Source of the DNA: an uncultured Faecalibacterium sp.
GTDB taxonomy: Bacteria; Bacillota; Clostridia; Oscillospirales; Ruminococcaceae
Length of the DNA stretch: 64,000 nt
Assembly (NCBI GenBank): GCA_934561555.1
Contig: CAKTGQ010000001.1
Coordinates: 124,001 to 188,000 of the forward strand
Reading direction: 5' to 3'
The notes beneath the pieces were generated by a model. That model made no database searches. It was not told where the DNA came from and worked only from the letters and a program-made list of their open reading frames with translations. A program made the position numbers and the translations under genes. Of this stretch, positions 50,415-58,692 are shown in pieces; the first letter of the stretch is position 1, and each line of letters opens with the position of its first letter.

Positions 50415-51734
50415 TCAGTACCGCTCTACGCCGTCCTTGGTGACAAGGGCGTACACCAGCGGGGCTTCCTCCGGCTTTTCAGTGCCGTACACAAGGCCGC
50501 TGCGGTACTCGGCGGCGGCGGCTTCAAACTTGTCCGCAGCGCCGTAGAAGGTGGCAAGGCTCTCGCCCTTATAGACGTAATCGCCGCGCTTTTTGTGCAG
50601 GGTGATACCGGCGGCAAAGTCCAGCGGGTCGCCCTTTTTCTGGCGGCCTGCGCCCAGCAGCACACTGGCGGAGCCGATCTTTTCGGCATCGTTGGCCGTG
50701 ATGTAGCCGTCCTGCTCCGCCAGCAGCTCGTAGCTGGCGGCGGGCTGCGCAAACAGGCTGTAGTCGTCCAGCACCCGGATGTCGCCGCCCTGTGCAGCAA
50801 ACATCTCCTTGCACTTGGCAAAGGCAGAGCCGTCCGCAATAACAGCCTCGGCCATGGCGCGGCAGTGGGCGGCATCGCCCTTGCCTGCCAGCACCAGCAT
50901 GTTGGCTGCCAACTGCAGGCACACCTCGGTCAGGTCTGCCGGGCCGTGGCCCTTGAGCACGTCCATGCTCTCCATGACTTCCAGACTGTTGCCGATATTG
51001 TGCCCCAGCGGGGTGTCCATATCGGTGATCATGGCAGCCACCCGGCGGCCATGGTGGGTGCCGATGGCAACCATCAGCTGCGCCAGCTCAATGCTCTGGT
51101 CCACAGTTTTCATAAAGGCACCGGTGCCGGTGGTGACGTCCAGCAGAATGGCGTCCGAACCGGAGGCCAGCTTTTTGGACATGATGCTGGACGCAATCAG
51201 CGGGATGCAGCTGACGGTAGCGGTAACGTCCCGCAGGGCGTACATTTTTTTATCCGCCACCGCAATGCCCTCGCTCTGGCCGATGACCGACAGACCGATC
51301 CGGTTCACCTGTGCAAAGAACTCCTCCTGCGAGAGGGCGGTCTTTGTGCCGGGCACGCTTTCCATCTTATCGATGGTGCCGCCGGTGTGTCCCAGACCCC
51401 GGCCGCTCATTTTGGCGATCTTCACCCCGCAGGCCGCCACGATGGGCGCGATGACCAGCGTGGTCTTATCGCCCACGCCGCCGGTAGAGTGCTTGTCCAC
51501 CTTGATGCCCGGAATGGGCGAAAGGTCTACCATCACGCCGCTGTGCGCCATCACATCGGTCAGCTCAGCGGTCTCCTCGTTGGTCATGCCGCGCAGGTAG
51601 ACTGCCATCATCCATGCAGCCATCTGGTAGTCGGTCACATCCCCGCAGACAAAGCCGTTGACAATTGTCTCCAGTTCCTCCCGGGTGTGGGTGCCGCCAT
51701 CCCGCTTTTTTGCGATCAGATCATAAATACGCAT
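50415..51734 (-). CDS. pdp: Pyrimidine-nucleoside phosphorylase
   Basis: 439 residues, family length. MRIYDLIAKKRDGGTHTREE, the phosphate-binding KHSTGGVGDKTTLVIAP (about 81-97) and the C-terminal domain (FAAGITLHKKRGDYVYKGESL) identify the thymidine/pyrimidine nucleoside phosphorylase family. It splits uridine or thymidine to base plus (deoxy)ribose-1-phosphate. The neighbouring deoB product then isomerises the sugar phosphate, so the two genes form a nucleoside-scavenging operon. Confidence 0.93.
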   Translation of the reverse strand: MRIYDLIAKKRDGGTHTREELETIVNGFVCGDVTDYQMAAWMMAVYLRGMTNEETAELTDVMAHSGVMVDLSPIPGIKVDKHSTGGVGDKTTLVIAPIVAACGVKIAKMSGRGLGHTGGTIDKMESVPGTKTALSQEEFFAQVNRIGLSVIGQSEGIAVADKKMYALRDVTATVSCIPLIASSIMSKKLASGSDAILLDVTTGTGAFMKTVDQSIELAQLMVAIGTHHGRRVAAMITDMDTPLGHNIGNSLEVMESMDVLKGHGPADLTEVCLQLAANMLVLAGKGDAAHCRAMAEAVIADGSAFAKCKEMFAAQGGDIRVLDDYSLFAQPAASYELLAEQDGYITANDAEKIGSASVLLGAGRQKKGDPLDFAAGITLHKKRGDYVYKGESLATFYGAADKFEAAAAEYRSGLVYGTEKPEEAPLVYALVTKDGVERY

Positions 51735-51771
51735 CGTTTCACGCTCCTGTTCTTCTTGCTTTTGGGGCGTT

Positions 51772-52950
51772 TTATGCCCGGATCTCCTGCCATACGCTCT
51801 TGCCGTCCAGCGTGGAAGCGTCCACTTCCAGATACTCGCAGATGGTCTTGGCGATGGTGCCGAAGCACAGCTTGGTGCCCAGATCCGTACCCGCCTTTAC
51901 GCCCTTGCCGCAGACCAGATACGGCACATACTCGCGGGTATGGTCGGTAGTCTTGGTGTAGGAGGGGTCGCAGCCGTGGTCGGCGGTGATCATAAGCAGG
52001 TCGCCCTCCCGCATCCCCGGCAGGAAGTCGGCCAGAAAACGGTCGAACTCCGTAGCGGCGGCAGCGTAGCCTGCCACATCGCGGCGGTGGCCGTAGAGCA
52101 TATCAAAATCCACCAGATTCACGAAGGCAAGGCCTTCAAAATCCCGGGTCTGCAAGGCTTTGGTAAAGGCGATGCCGTTGGTGTTGCCGGTGGTCTTGAT
52201 CTTTTCGGTCACGCCCTCGCCGTCAAAGATATCGTAGATCTTGCCCACAGCGATCACGTCCTTACCGGCGTCCTTCAGCAGATCCAGCATGGTGGCGCGG
52301 GGCGGCTTCAGGCTCAGGTCGTGGCGGTTGGTGGTGCGGTAGAAGGTATCGGCGCTGCTGCCAAGGAAGGGGCGGGCGATCACGCGGCCCACACCATACT
52401 TGCCCTTGAGCATTTCCCGGGCGATCTCGCAGTAGCGGTACAGCTCCTGCACCGGCACAAGCTCCTCGTTGGCGGCAACCTGAAAAACACTGTCGGCGCT
52501 GGTGTACACGATGAGGGCGTTTTCCCGCATAGCCTGTTCGCCGTAGTCCTTCAGCACCTGCGTGCCGGAATAGGGCTTGTTGCACAGCACCTTGTGGCCG
52601 GTCTTTTGCTCATATTCCCGAATCAGCTCCTCCGGGAAGCCCTCGGGGAAGGTGGGCAGCGGCTCCGGGCTGACCACACCGGCGATCTCCCAGTGGCCGA
52701 TGGTGGTATCCTTGCCCATGCTCTGCTCCTGCAGGCGGGCAAAGGCAGCCGCCGGGACATCCGTTCTCTCCCCTGCGGTCACGCCGTCGATGTTGAACAA
52801 GCCCAGCTTGCGCAGATTGGGACAGTTGAAATTGGGGTGGTTCGCAATGGCACCCAAGGTGTTGGTGCCTGCATCGCCGAAGGCAGCGGCATCCGGCTCT
52901 GCGCCGATGCCAAAGCTGTCCAGAACGATCAGAAAAACACGTTTTTCCAT
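51772..52950 (-). CDS. deoB: Phosphopentomutase
   Basis: 392 residues. MEKRVFLIVLDSFGIGAEPDA, FGDAGTNTLG and the C-terminal ITADHGCDPSYTKTTDHTREYVP hold the two-metal ligands of the alkaline-phosphatase fold in DeoB. It converts (deoxy)ribose-1-phosphate to the 5-phosphate. GGAG stands eight bases before the ATG at 52950; a GTG three codons upstream lies on that ribosome site. First gene of the deoB-pdp operon. Confidence 0.95.
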   Translation of the reverse strand: MEKRVFLIVLDSFGIGAEPDAAAFGDAGTNTLGAIANHPNFNCPNLRKLGLFNIDGVTAGERTDVPAAAFARLQEQSMGKDTTIGHWEIAGVVSPEPLPTFPEGFPEELIREYEQKTGHKVLCNKPYSGTQVLKDYGEQAMRENALIVYTSADSVFQVAANEELVPVQELYRYCEIAREMLKGKYGVGRVIARPFLGSSADTFYRTTNRHDLSLKPPRATMLDLLKDAGKDVIAVGKIYDIFDGEGVTEKIKTTGNTNGIAFTKALQTRDFEGLAFVNLVDFDMLYGHRRDVAGYAAAATEFDRFLADFLPGMREGDLLMITADHGCDPSYTKTTDHTREYVPYLVCGKGVKAGTDLGTKLCFGTIAKTICEYLEVDASTLDGKSVWQEIRA

Positions 52951-53006
52951 AATGGTCACTCCATTCTCCGGGGCGTGCCCCGGAACAGTACTACTTTATT
53001 ACCCTT

Positions 53007-53035
53007 ATTATAAGCAAAAAGCGTATCGGATGCAA
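53007..53035 (-). promoter_or_regulatory. Promoter of the deoB-pdp operon
   Basis: Minus strand TTGCAT (53030-53035), 17-base spacer, TATAAT (53007-53012). A small GC hairpin (CCGGGGC/GCCCCGG, 52968-52983) precedes the deoB ribosome site. Confidence 0.65.
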
Positions 53036-53195
53036 GAGGAAGTGGCCTTGTGCGGTCTTATCAATTTTTACGTTTTGCAGCAGTTTTCCCCTGTCAGACG
53101 GCACGCGGAAAGCTGCGGCGCATCGTTAAAAGTTTTACAATCTCTTCCGCGGACAGAAACAAATGTAAAAACTTGTATTCAAGCAAAAATTCCTC

Positions 53196-53224
53196 TTGCT
53201 CTCTTGCACCGGAATGATTATAAT
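53196..53224 (+). promoter_or_regulatory. Promoter of pyk-luxS
   Basis: TTGCTC (53196-53201), 17-base spacer, TATAAT (53219-53224). The leader to the pyk ATG is about 140 bases with no terminator-like structure recognised. It is divergent from the deoB promoter. Confidence 0.65.
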
Positions 53225-53372
53225 AATAGGTGGTAGAGTTTTGGGTTTCCCCGCTCTGCCATATAAACCGACCCGCTGTACCGGGAGCTTTTGCTCCCAT
53301 TGGTCATACACAGCAGCCTGCAGGGATGCTGTGCCGGATATAAGTAAGAGAGAGTTGACGGAGGTATATTGC

Positions 53373-55124
53373 ATGAGAAAGACGAAAATTATTTGCACCC
53401 TTGGCCCTTCCACTGATAAGGAAGGCGTGCTGCGCGATCTGATCGCCAACGGCATGAACGTGGCCCGCTTTAATTTTTCCCACGGTTCCCACGAGGAGCA
53501 TCTGGGCCGCTTTGAAAAGCTGAAGGCTCTGCGCGAAGAGCTGGGCAAGCCCGTGGCCGCACTGCTGGACACCAAGGGCCCCGAGATCCGCCTGAAGGAC
53601 TTCAAGAACGGCGTTGAGAATCTGGTTGCAGGCCAGACCTTTACCCTGACCACCCGCGATGTGGAGGGCACCAACGAGATCTGCTCCATCACCTACAAGG
53701 ACCTGCCCATGGACGTGGAGCCGGGCGGCACCATCATGCTGGACGACGGCCTGATCAAGCTGCAGATCCAGACCGTGAACGATACCGACATCGTCTGCAC
53801 TGTGCTGAACAACGGCAAGATCAAGAACAAGAAGGGCGTCAACGTGCCCGGCGTGCACCTGTCCATGCCGTATATGAGCCAGCGCGATAAGGATGATATC
53901 ATTTTCGGCATCCAGCAGGGCTATGATTTCATCGCCGCCTCTTTTGTGCGCACCGCACAGGACGTGTACGATATCCGCAACCTGCTGAACCAGTACGACT
54001 CCAACATCCGCATCATTGCAAAGATCGAGAACCGCGAGGGCGTGAACAACATCGACAGCATTCTGGCTGCTGCCGATGCCGTGATGGTCGCCCGTGGCGA
54101 TCTGGGCGTGGAGATCGACTTCACCGAGCTGCCCGGCATCCAGAAGACCATCATCGAGCGCTCCTTCTCCTTCGGCAAGCCCATCGTCACCGCTACCCAG
54201 ATGCTGGACAGCATGATGGTGAACCCCCGCCCCACCCGCGCCGAGATCTCGGACGTGGCAAACGCCATCTACGACGGCACCTCTGCCATTATGCTGTCCG
54301 GTGAGACCGCTGCCGGTGCCTACCCCGTGGAGGCGCTCAAGACCATGTCCGCCATTGCAGAGCGCACCGAGCAGGAGGGCTTCCATCTGCGCAGCCGCAC
54401 GATGGATTCCAACCCCGGCAAGATCAGCGTATCCGACGCTACCGCCCATGCTGCCTGCCTGACCGCACGGGATGTGAACGCCGCCGCCATCGTGACCGTG
54501 TCCGAGTCCGGCACCACTGCCCGCCTGCTGAGCAAGTACCGCCCGCAGCAGCCCATCATTGCCTGCGTCATGCGCGAGCAGGTACAGCGTCAGCTGTCCC
54601 TGAGCTGGGGCATCACCCCGCTGATGATGTCTCTGGCACACAGCACCGATGAGCTGATCGAGATGTCCACCGCTCTGGCCAAGGAGAACGGCTACCTGCA
54701 CAACGGCGAACTGGCTGTTGTGACTGCAGGCGTGCCCGTGGGCGTTTCCGGCACTACCAACATGATCAAGATCCACATGGTGGGCAACTGTCTGGCTACC
54801 GGCGTGGGTGTCGGCCCTGAGAACAACGATGTTGCCAGCGGCAAGGCCTGCGTCTGCCGCACCATGGACGAGGTGCGCGCCAAGTTCAAGCCCGGCATGG
54901 TGCTGGTGGTGCCTTCCACCAGCAACGAGATGCTGAGCTTTGTGCGCGACGCCGCCGCTCTGGTGGTAGAGGAGCCCGGCCTGAACAGCCACGCCGCCAT
55001 TGCCGGCAAGGCACTGCTGAAGCCCACCGTTGTGGGTGCCGCCGGTGCTACCAGCCACATCCGCGATGGTCTGATGGTGGCTGTGGACTGCGCACACGGC
55101 AGTGTGCAGCGCCTGCAGGGCTAA
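53373..55124 (+). CDS. pyk: Pyruvate kinase
   Basis: 583 residues from MRKTKIICTLGPSTDKEGVL; GGAGG stands nine bases upstream of the ATG at 53373. The barrel has MNVARFNFSHG, LDTKGPEIR, the active-site IAKIENREGVNNID and ATQMLDSMMVNPRPTRAE; the C-terminal extra domain of about 110 residues (GKACVCRTMDEVRAKFKPGMVLVVPSTSNEM to SHIRDGLMVAVDCAHG) is the PEP-utilising-like extension of Firmicute enzymes. It makes pyruvate and ATP from phosphoenolpyruvate. Codon use is strongly biased, as for a highly expressed gene. Confidence 0.97.
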   Translation: MRKTKIICTLGPSTDKEGVLRDLIANGMNVARFNFSHGSHEEHLGRFEKLKALREELGKPVAALLDTKGPEIRLKDFKNGVENLVAGQTFTLTTRDVEGTNEICSITYKDLPMDVEPGGTIMLDDGLIKLQIQTVNDTDIVCTVLNNGKIKNKKGVNVPGVHLSMPYMSQRDKDDIIFGIQQGYDFIAASFVRTAQDVYDIRNLLNQYDSNIRIIAKIENREGVNNIDSILAAADAVMVARGDLGVEIDFTELPGIQKTIIERSFSFGKPIVTATQMLDSMMVNPRPTRAEISDVANAIYDGTSAIMLSGETAAGAYPVEALKTMSAIAERTEQEGFHLRSRTMDSNPGKISVSDATAHAACLTARDVNAAAIVTVSESGTTARLLSKYRPQQPIIACVMREQVQRQLSLSWGITPLMMSLAHSTDELIEMSTALAKENGYLHNGELAVVTAGVPVGVSGTTNMIKIHMVGNCLATGVGVGPENNDVASGKACVCRTMDEVRAKFKPGMVLVVPSTSNEMLSFVRDAAALVVEEPGLNSHAAIAGKALLKPTVVGAAGATSHIRDGLMVAVDCAHGSVQRLQG

Positions 55125-55146
55125 GACATAAAAGGAGAACCGTAGT

Positions 55147-55599
55147 ATGGAACGTATCGCAAGCTTTTGCGTGGATCACACCCGGCTGGAGCGCGGGATG
55201 TATCTGAGCCGTCAGGATGGCGATGTGCTCACTTGGGACATCCGCATGAAAAAGCCCAATCAGGGCGATTACCTGACCACCGCTGCCGCTCACACGCTGG
55301 AGCACCTGTTTGCTACCTATGCGCGCAACAGCGCCGTGAAGGACGGGGTGATCTATGTTGGCCCCATGGGCTGCCGCACCGGCTTTTACCTGCTTACCCG
55401 GGGGCTGACCCCGGCGCAGGCATTGCAGCTGACGGTGGATGCCTACCGCTTTATGGCTGGCTTTGAGGGCGCTGTGCCCGGTGCCAGCGAGGTGGAGTGC
55501 GGCAACTACCGCGATATGGATCTGCCCGCCGCCAAAGCCGAGGCCGCTGCCATGCTGCCTGTGCTGGAAGCATTGACCGCAGAGGATCTGCACTACTGA
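55147..55599 (+). CDS. luxS: S-ribosylhomocysteine lyase LuxS
   Basis: 150 residues. The metal site HTLEHLFATYARN, the conserved GCRTGFY (active-site Cys) and ECGNYRDMD are intact. It splits S-ribosylhomocysteine to homocysteine and the precursor of autoinducer AI-2, in the activated-methyl cycle. It begins 22 bases after pyk, so it is co-transcribed with a major glycolytic gene, an uncommon pairing. Confidence 0.96.
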   Translation: MERIASFCVDHTRLERGMYLSRQDGDVLTWDIRMKKPNQGDYLTTAAAHTLEHLFATYARNSAVKDGVIYVGPMGCRTGFYLLTRGLTPAQALQLTVDAYRFMAGFEGAVPGASEVECGNYRDMDLPAAKAEAAAMLPVLEALTAEDLHY

Positions 55600-55613
55600 T
55601 CTATGAACCAAAA

Positions 55614-55652
55614 GGAGCACCGCACAGTATTTTTGTGCGGTGCTCCTTTTTT
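55614..55652 (+). terminator. pyk-luxS terminator
   Basis: GGAGCACCGCACA (55614-55626) pairs perfectly with TGTGCGGTGCTCC (55634-55646), then six T. Confidence 0.88.
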
Positions 55653-55663
55653 AGCTGTAAGAC

Positions 55664-55767
55664 GATTTTGAATAACCTCCGCTTCACTCTGGATATCTTC
55701 AGCGGAAAGAATATTTATAATTTAGGGCAGGGGAACATCCGCGGACGTTCCCCTGCCCTATTTTCAC
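55664..55767 (+). repeat. Two-hairpin intergenic element, copy D
   Basis: Head GATTTTGAATAACC, with ATA-CC/GG-TAT pairing possible, then TCAGCGGAA, ATATTTATAA, and a 17-bp hairpin with one mismatch (55723-55739 with 55744-55760), loop C(CGCG)G, then TTTTCAC. It lies between the luxS terminator and the HAD gene. Confidence 0.72.
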
Positions 55768-55778
55768 AAAAAGAGATC

Positions 55779-56621
55779 TCAAATCAGCCCCAAGGCTGCA
55801 AACTCCTTGGCAATGCCGTCCTCGTACACCGAGGGAGCAATGCGGTCGCAGCGCTGCTTCAGACTTGCAGAGCCGTTGGCCATACAAACGCTGATGCCGA
55901 CCACATCGGTCATTTGCAGGTCGTTGTCGCTGTCGCCGAAGCCGATGCTGTCCTGCAGAGGCACGCCAAGATAGTCACATACCGCCTTGATGCCGCGCCC
56001 TTTATCAAATTTGCGGTTGATGAGTTCGCCGTTCACATAGCCGCCGTCCAGACCGTCCAGCTTGCTCTCGCAGAACACGAATCGGTCCTCGTACAGGCGC
56101 TTGGCTTCGTCCAAGTCCTCGCTGCGCTCCGCGATATACACGATCTTATACAGCGGCTCGCCCTTGTAATCGGCCAGCGGGCTGATGGTCATGCCGTCCT
56201 CCATGGCCTTGCGCCAGCGGGCAGCTTCGCTGTTCAGGGGGCCTGCATCCCGGTGGGTGAAGCTCCAGCGCTCGATCATCTTCAGGCTGCCGTAGGTGGC
56301 ATCCCGCGCTTCCAGCGTGCACTCCACGCCGTGGCGCTCCATGGCGCTGCGCACATCCTGTGCCAGCTGCGGCTCCATGGGCAGGTCTACCAGTACCTTG
56401 TCCCCGCAGAATACATAGCCGCCGGCGCTGCACACTGCGCCGTCAAAGCCGTAGTCCAGCAGCGGCTGGGTCATGCGCAGATTGCGCCCGGTGCACAAAA
56501 ACAGCTTGTGGCCGTTGGCGTGTGCTTTGCGCAGCGCCTCCACCGTGCTTTGGGGGATCAGCATCTCGCCCGGGGGCAGCAGCGTGCCGTCGATATCTAA
56601 AAAGATCAGTTTTTGTTTCAT
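55779..56621 (-). CDS. HAD-superfamily Cof-type phosphatase
   Basis: 280 residues. Motif I FLDIDGTLLPPGE at the N-terminus, motif II LFLCTGRN, and motif IV SIGFGDSDNDLQM (about 220-232) are intact, with a Cof-type cap in between. These enzymes dephosphorylate sugar phosphates, FMN or pyridoxal phosphate; the substrate cannot be assigned. It starts 13 bases after the LacI regulator's stop, so the two probably form one unit, suggesting regulation by or of sugar phosphates. Confidence 0.9.
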   Translation of the reverse strand: MKQKLIFLDIDGTLLPPGEMLIPQSTVEALRKAHANGHKLFLCTGRNLRMTQPLLDYGFDGAVCSAGGYVFCGDKVLVDLPMEPQLAQDVRSAMERHGVECTLEARDATYGSLKMIERWSFTHRDAGPLNSEAARWRKAMEDGMTISPLADYKGEPLYKIVYIAERSEDLDEAKRLYEDRFVFCESKLDGLDGGYVNGELINRKFDKGRGIKAVCDYLGVPLQDSIGFGDSDNDLQMTDVVGISVCMANGSASLKQRCDRIAPSVYEDGIAKEFAALGLI

Positions 56622-56634
56622 TCGTTCCTCTTTT

Positions 56635-57627
56635 TTACAGTGAGCCGCGCTCTACCAGCGTATAGCCCAGCGTGGTCTGACGCACCGGCGCAGCGTCCGG
56701 CCCGGTGTGTTCTAAACTTTGCAGCAGCATCCGGGCAGCCTCCTGCCCTACCTGCTTTTGGTAGAAGCGGATGGTGGTCAGGCCGGGCTCCACCACCTTG
56801 CCCGCCCAGTTGTCTCCGATGCCTGCAAGGCCGACGTCCTGCCCTACCCTGCGCCCGGCATCCCGCAGCACCTGCAACGCGCCAAAGGCCACCGTGTCGG
56901 TCACGCAGACCACACCATCCAGCTGCGGGCAGCGTGCCAGCAGCTCCTCCATGCAGCGGTGCCCCTCTTCCATGGAAAAGGCAGCGCAGCAGACGCGGGG
57001 CAGACCGTCCGCGTTTAGTCCCACCTCCCGCAGCGCATCCTGCACACCCTGCCGACGGGCAATGCCGGTGGCGGCGTCCTGCTCGCTGCCGCCGATGTAC
57101 ACGATATTTCTGCGGCCATGCTCCAGCATCTTCCGGGTCAGGTCACGGGCGGCAGAGCGGTCATCATTATAAACGCAGGGCAGGTCTGCAAAGCGCTGCC
57201 CCGTTACCACCACAGGCACACGGCAGTCTTTCAGCGCCTTGCACAGCTGCGGGCTGGAATCATAGCCCAGCAGAATGATACCGGCCACATGGTTGCGCTG
57301 CAATGCTGTAAGATATTCCAGTTCCATCTGCTCGTCCAGCTCGGTGTTCGCCAACAGCATCAGGTAGCGGCTTGCGCCCAACTCGGATGCAATGCCGCCG
57401 ATGATCTGCCCCACCGACTGGGAGCTGATGCTGGGCACGATGACCCCCACCTGACGCACCTTACCGGTGCGCAGGGTCTGGGCGGCAGTGTCCGGGCTGT
57501 AACCGGTCTGCTCCACTACGGCTTGTATCACGGCACGCTTCTGCTCGCTGAGGGGGCCGCCGTTCAAATAGCGGCTGACCGCAGCGCTGGAAACACCTGC
57601 CAGCTTTGCAATATCACTGATGGTCAT
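56635..57627 (-). CDS. LacI-family transcriptional regulator
   Basis: 330 residues from MTISDIAKLAGVSSAAVSRYLNGG, a classical LacI helix-turn-helix, followed by a hinge and a periplasmic-binding-protein-like domain (VGVIVPSISSQSVGQIIGGIASELG). GGAG stands eight bases before the ATG at 57627; an ATG at 57675 lies within the operator. The operator-like TGTAAACGTTTTCA overlaps its own transcription start, so it is probably self-repressing. The effector sugar is unknown. Confidence 0.93.
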   Translation of the reverse strand: MTISDIAKLAGVSSAAVSRYLNGGPLSEQKRAVIQAVVEQTGYSPDTAAQTLRTGKVRQVGVIVPSISSQSVGQIIGGIASELGASRYLMLLANTELDEQMELEYLTALQRNHVAGIILLGYDSSPQLCKALKDCRVPVVVTGQRFADLPCVYNDDRSAARDLTRKMLEHGRRNIVYIGGSEQDAATGIARRQGVQDALREVGLNADGLPRVCCAAFSMEEGHRCMEELLARCPQLDGVVCVTDTVAFGALQVLRDAGRRVGQDVGLAGIGDNWAGKVVEPGLTTIRFYQKQVGQEAARMLLQSLEHTGPDAAPVRQTTLGYTLVERGSL

Positions 57628-57660
57628 GGGGTTTTCTCCGTTCCCTCTCCGGTAGCAATG

Positions 57661-57708
57661 TGTAAACGTTTTCATGTTTATTATAAATCCGTTTCATATT
57701 TCCCGCAA
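57661..57708 (-). promoter_or_regulatory. Promoter with LacI/CcpA-type operator
   Basis: Minus strand TTGCGG (57703-57708), 17-base spacer, TATAAT (57680-57685). The 14-mer at 57661-57674 (TGTAAACGTTTTCA) matches the cre consensus TGWAANCGNTNWCA completely and lies at the start of the transcript. It may be bound by the LacI protein itself or by CcpA. Confidence 0.7.
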
Positions 57709-57820
57709 GAGGTGCAATGACCGTTTTTCTGCGGGGCAGTCTGCTGTTTTTTTGGTTGTTTTGTACAACACAGCTGTCTTTGCTTTCCGATTTACCACCA
57801 GATTTGTAAAAACGTTGTGC

Positions 57821-58618
57821 TTATAGCAGTCCCATGCTGATGGCGCGTGCGATAAGCCCCAGCACCAGCGCCGCCAGAACAATGCCCAGCGCCACCCTGC
57901 TCTCGCCGCCGGTCTGCTGCTTTTTACTGCGGGACGCCGTGCTGCGGCTCTGTTTTGTACCGGTGCTGCGGCTGCGGGTAGCTGTGCTCTGCCGCCCGGC
58001 AGTGCTTTTGGTGCTGCGGGTCTGCTGTGCGCTGCGGGGTTTGCTGCGAGCGGCAGTTTTCCCCTGCTGCGTGTTCTGTGGGCTGCTCTTGCGTGCTTTA
58101 AGGGGCTTGCCCTCGCTACACCGGCTCAGGTAGTCCTCCGCCTCACGGTAATACTGCGCCAGCTCGTTTTCTTTAAAGGCGGTACCGGCGTAGCCCTCTT
58201 CCAAAGCCTCGATGGCTTCATTGAACAGCAGGGCTGCCTTTGCGCCGTCCGCTGCAACTGCCGCGTGGGCAGCTTCGTTGCGGGCGGTGCGGATGGCGTT
58301 GCAGGCATGGCGGGCGGCAGAGGGGTGCGCCGTGTTGCCCAGCAGGTCCAGCGGGCGGGCGGCATCGGTCTCCGGGTCCAGCAGCACCCGCATACACAGG
58401 GTGGTGTCCAGCTGCTGCCAGCTGGTCTTGCCGGTAAGGTCCGGCATCCGGTCGTAGTAATCCGGGCTTTCCTGCTTGCGGGCGGCAATATGCTCCAGCA
58501 GCGCATCCAGACTGTGCGCCCCGGGCTTGCGCTCCCAGTGCCAGCGCAGCAGGCGGCGGCTGATCTCATCGCAGGCGGTCTTGATCTCAAAAGCGACCTG
58601 TAAAGCTTGTTCCGGCAT
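57821..58618 (-). CDS. HEPN-like protein with basic Ser/Thr linker and C-terminal membrane anchor
   Basis: About 265 residues from MPEQALQVAFEIKTACDEIS; AAAGGAAA precedes the ATG at 58618. The N-terminal 165 residues are helical. AIRTARNEAAHAA (near 118) has the R-x4-H motif of HEPN domains, and FNEAIEALEEGY follows as in HEPN/DUF4145 proteins. Next come about 70 residues made mainly of Arg, Lys, Ser, Thr and Gln, then a membrane helix (VALGIVLAALVLGLIARAIS). The HEPN reading rests on this motif only. It stands alone between a LacI gene and a zinc-ribbon gene. Confidence 0.6.
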   Translation of the reverse strand: MPEQALQVAFEIKTACDEISRRLLRWHWERKPGAHSLDALLEHIAARKQESPDYYDRMPDLTGKTSWQQLDTTLCMRVLLDPETDAARPLDLLGNTAHPSAARHACNAIRTARNEAAHAAVAADGAKAALLFNEAIEALEEGYAGTAFKENELAQYYREAEDYLSRCSEGKPLKARKSSPQNTQQGKTAARSKPRSAQQTRSTKSTAGRQSTATRSRSTGTKQSRSTASRSKKQQTGGESRVALGIVLAALVLGLIARAISMGLL

Positions 58619-58692
58619 GGTATTTCCTTTCTGTGCAATGCACACAAAAGGCGGAGAAGGCACGCTGCCCCCTCCGCCGGGATGATCTTATT

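Noticed and set aside
53304..55097. 597-codon minus-strand open frame opposite pyk
   Set aside because: Antisense of pyruvate kinase, whose active-site motifs are on the plus strand.
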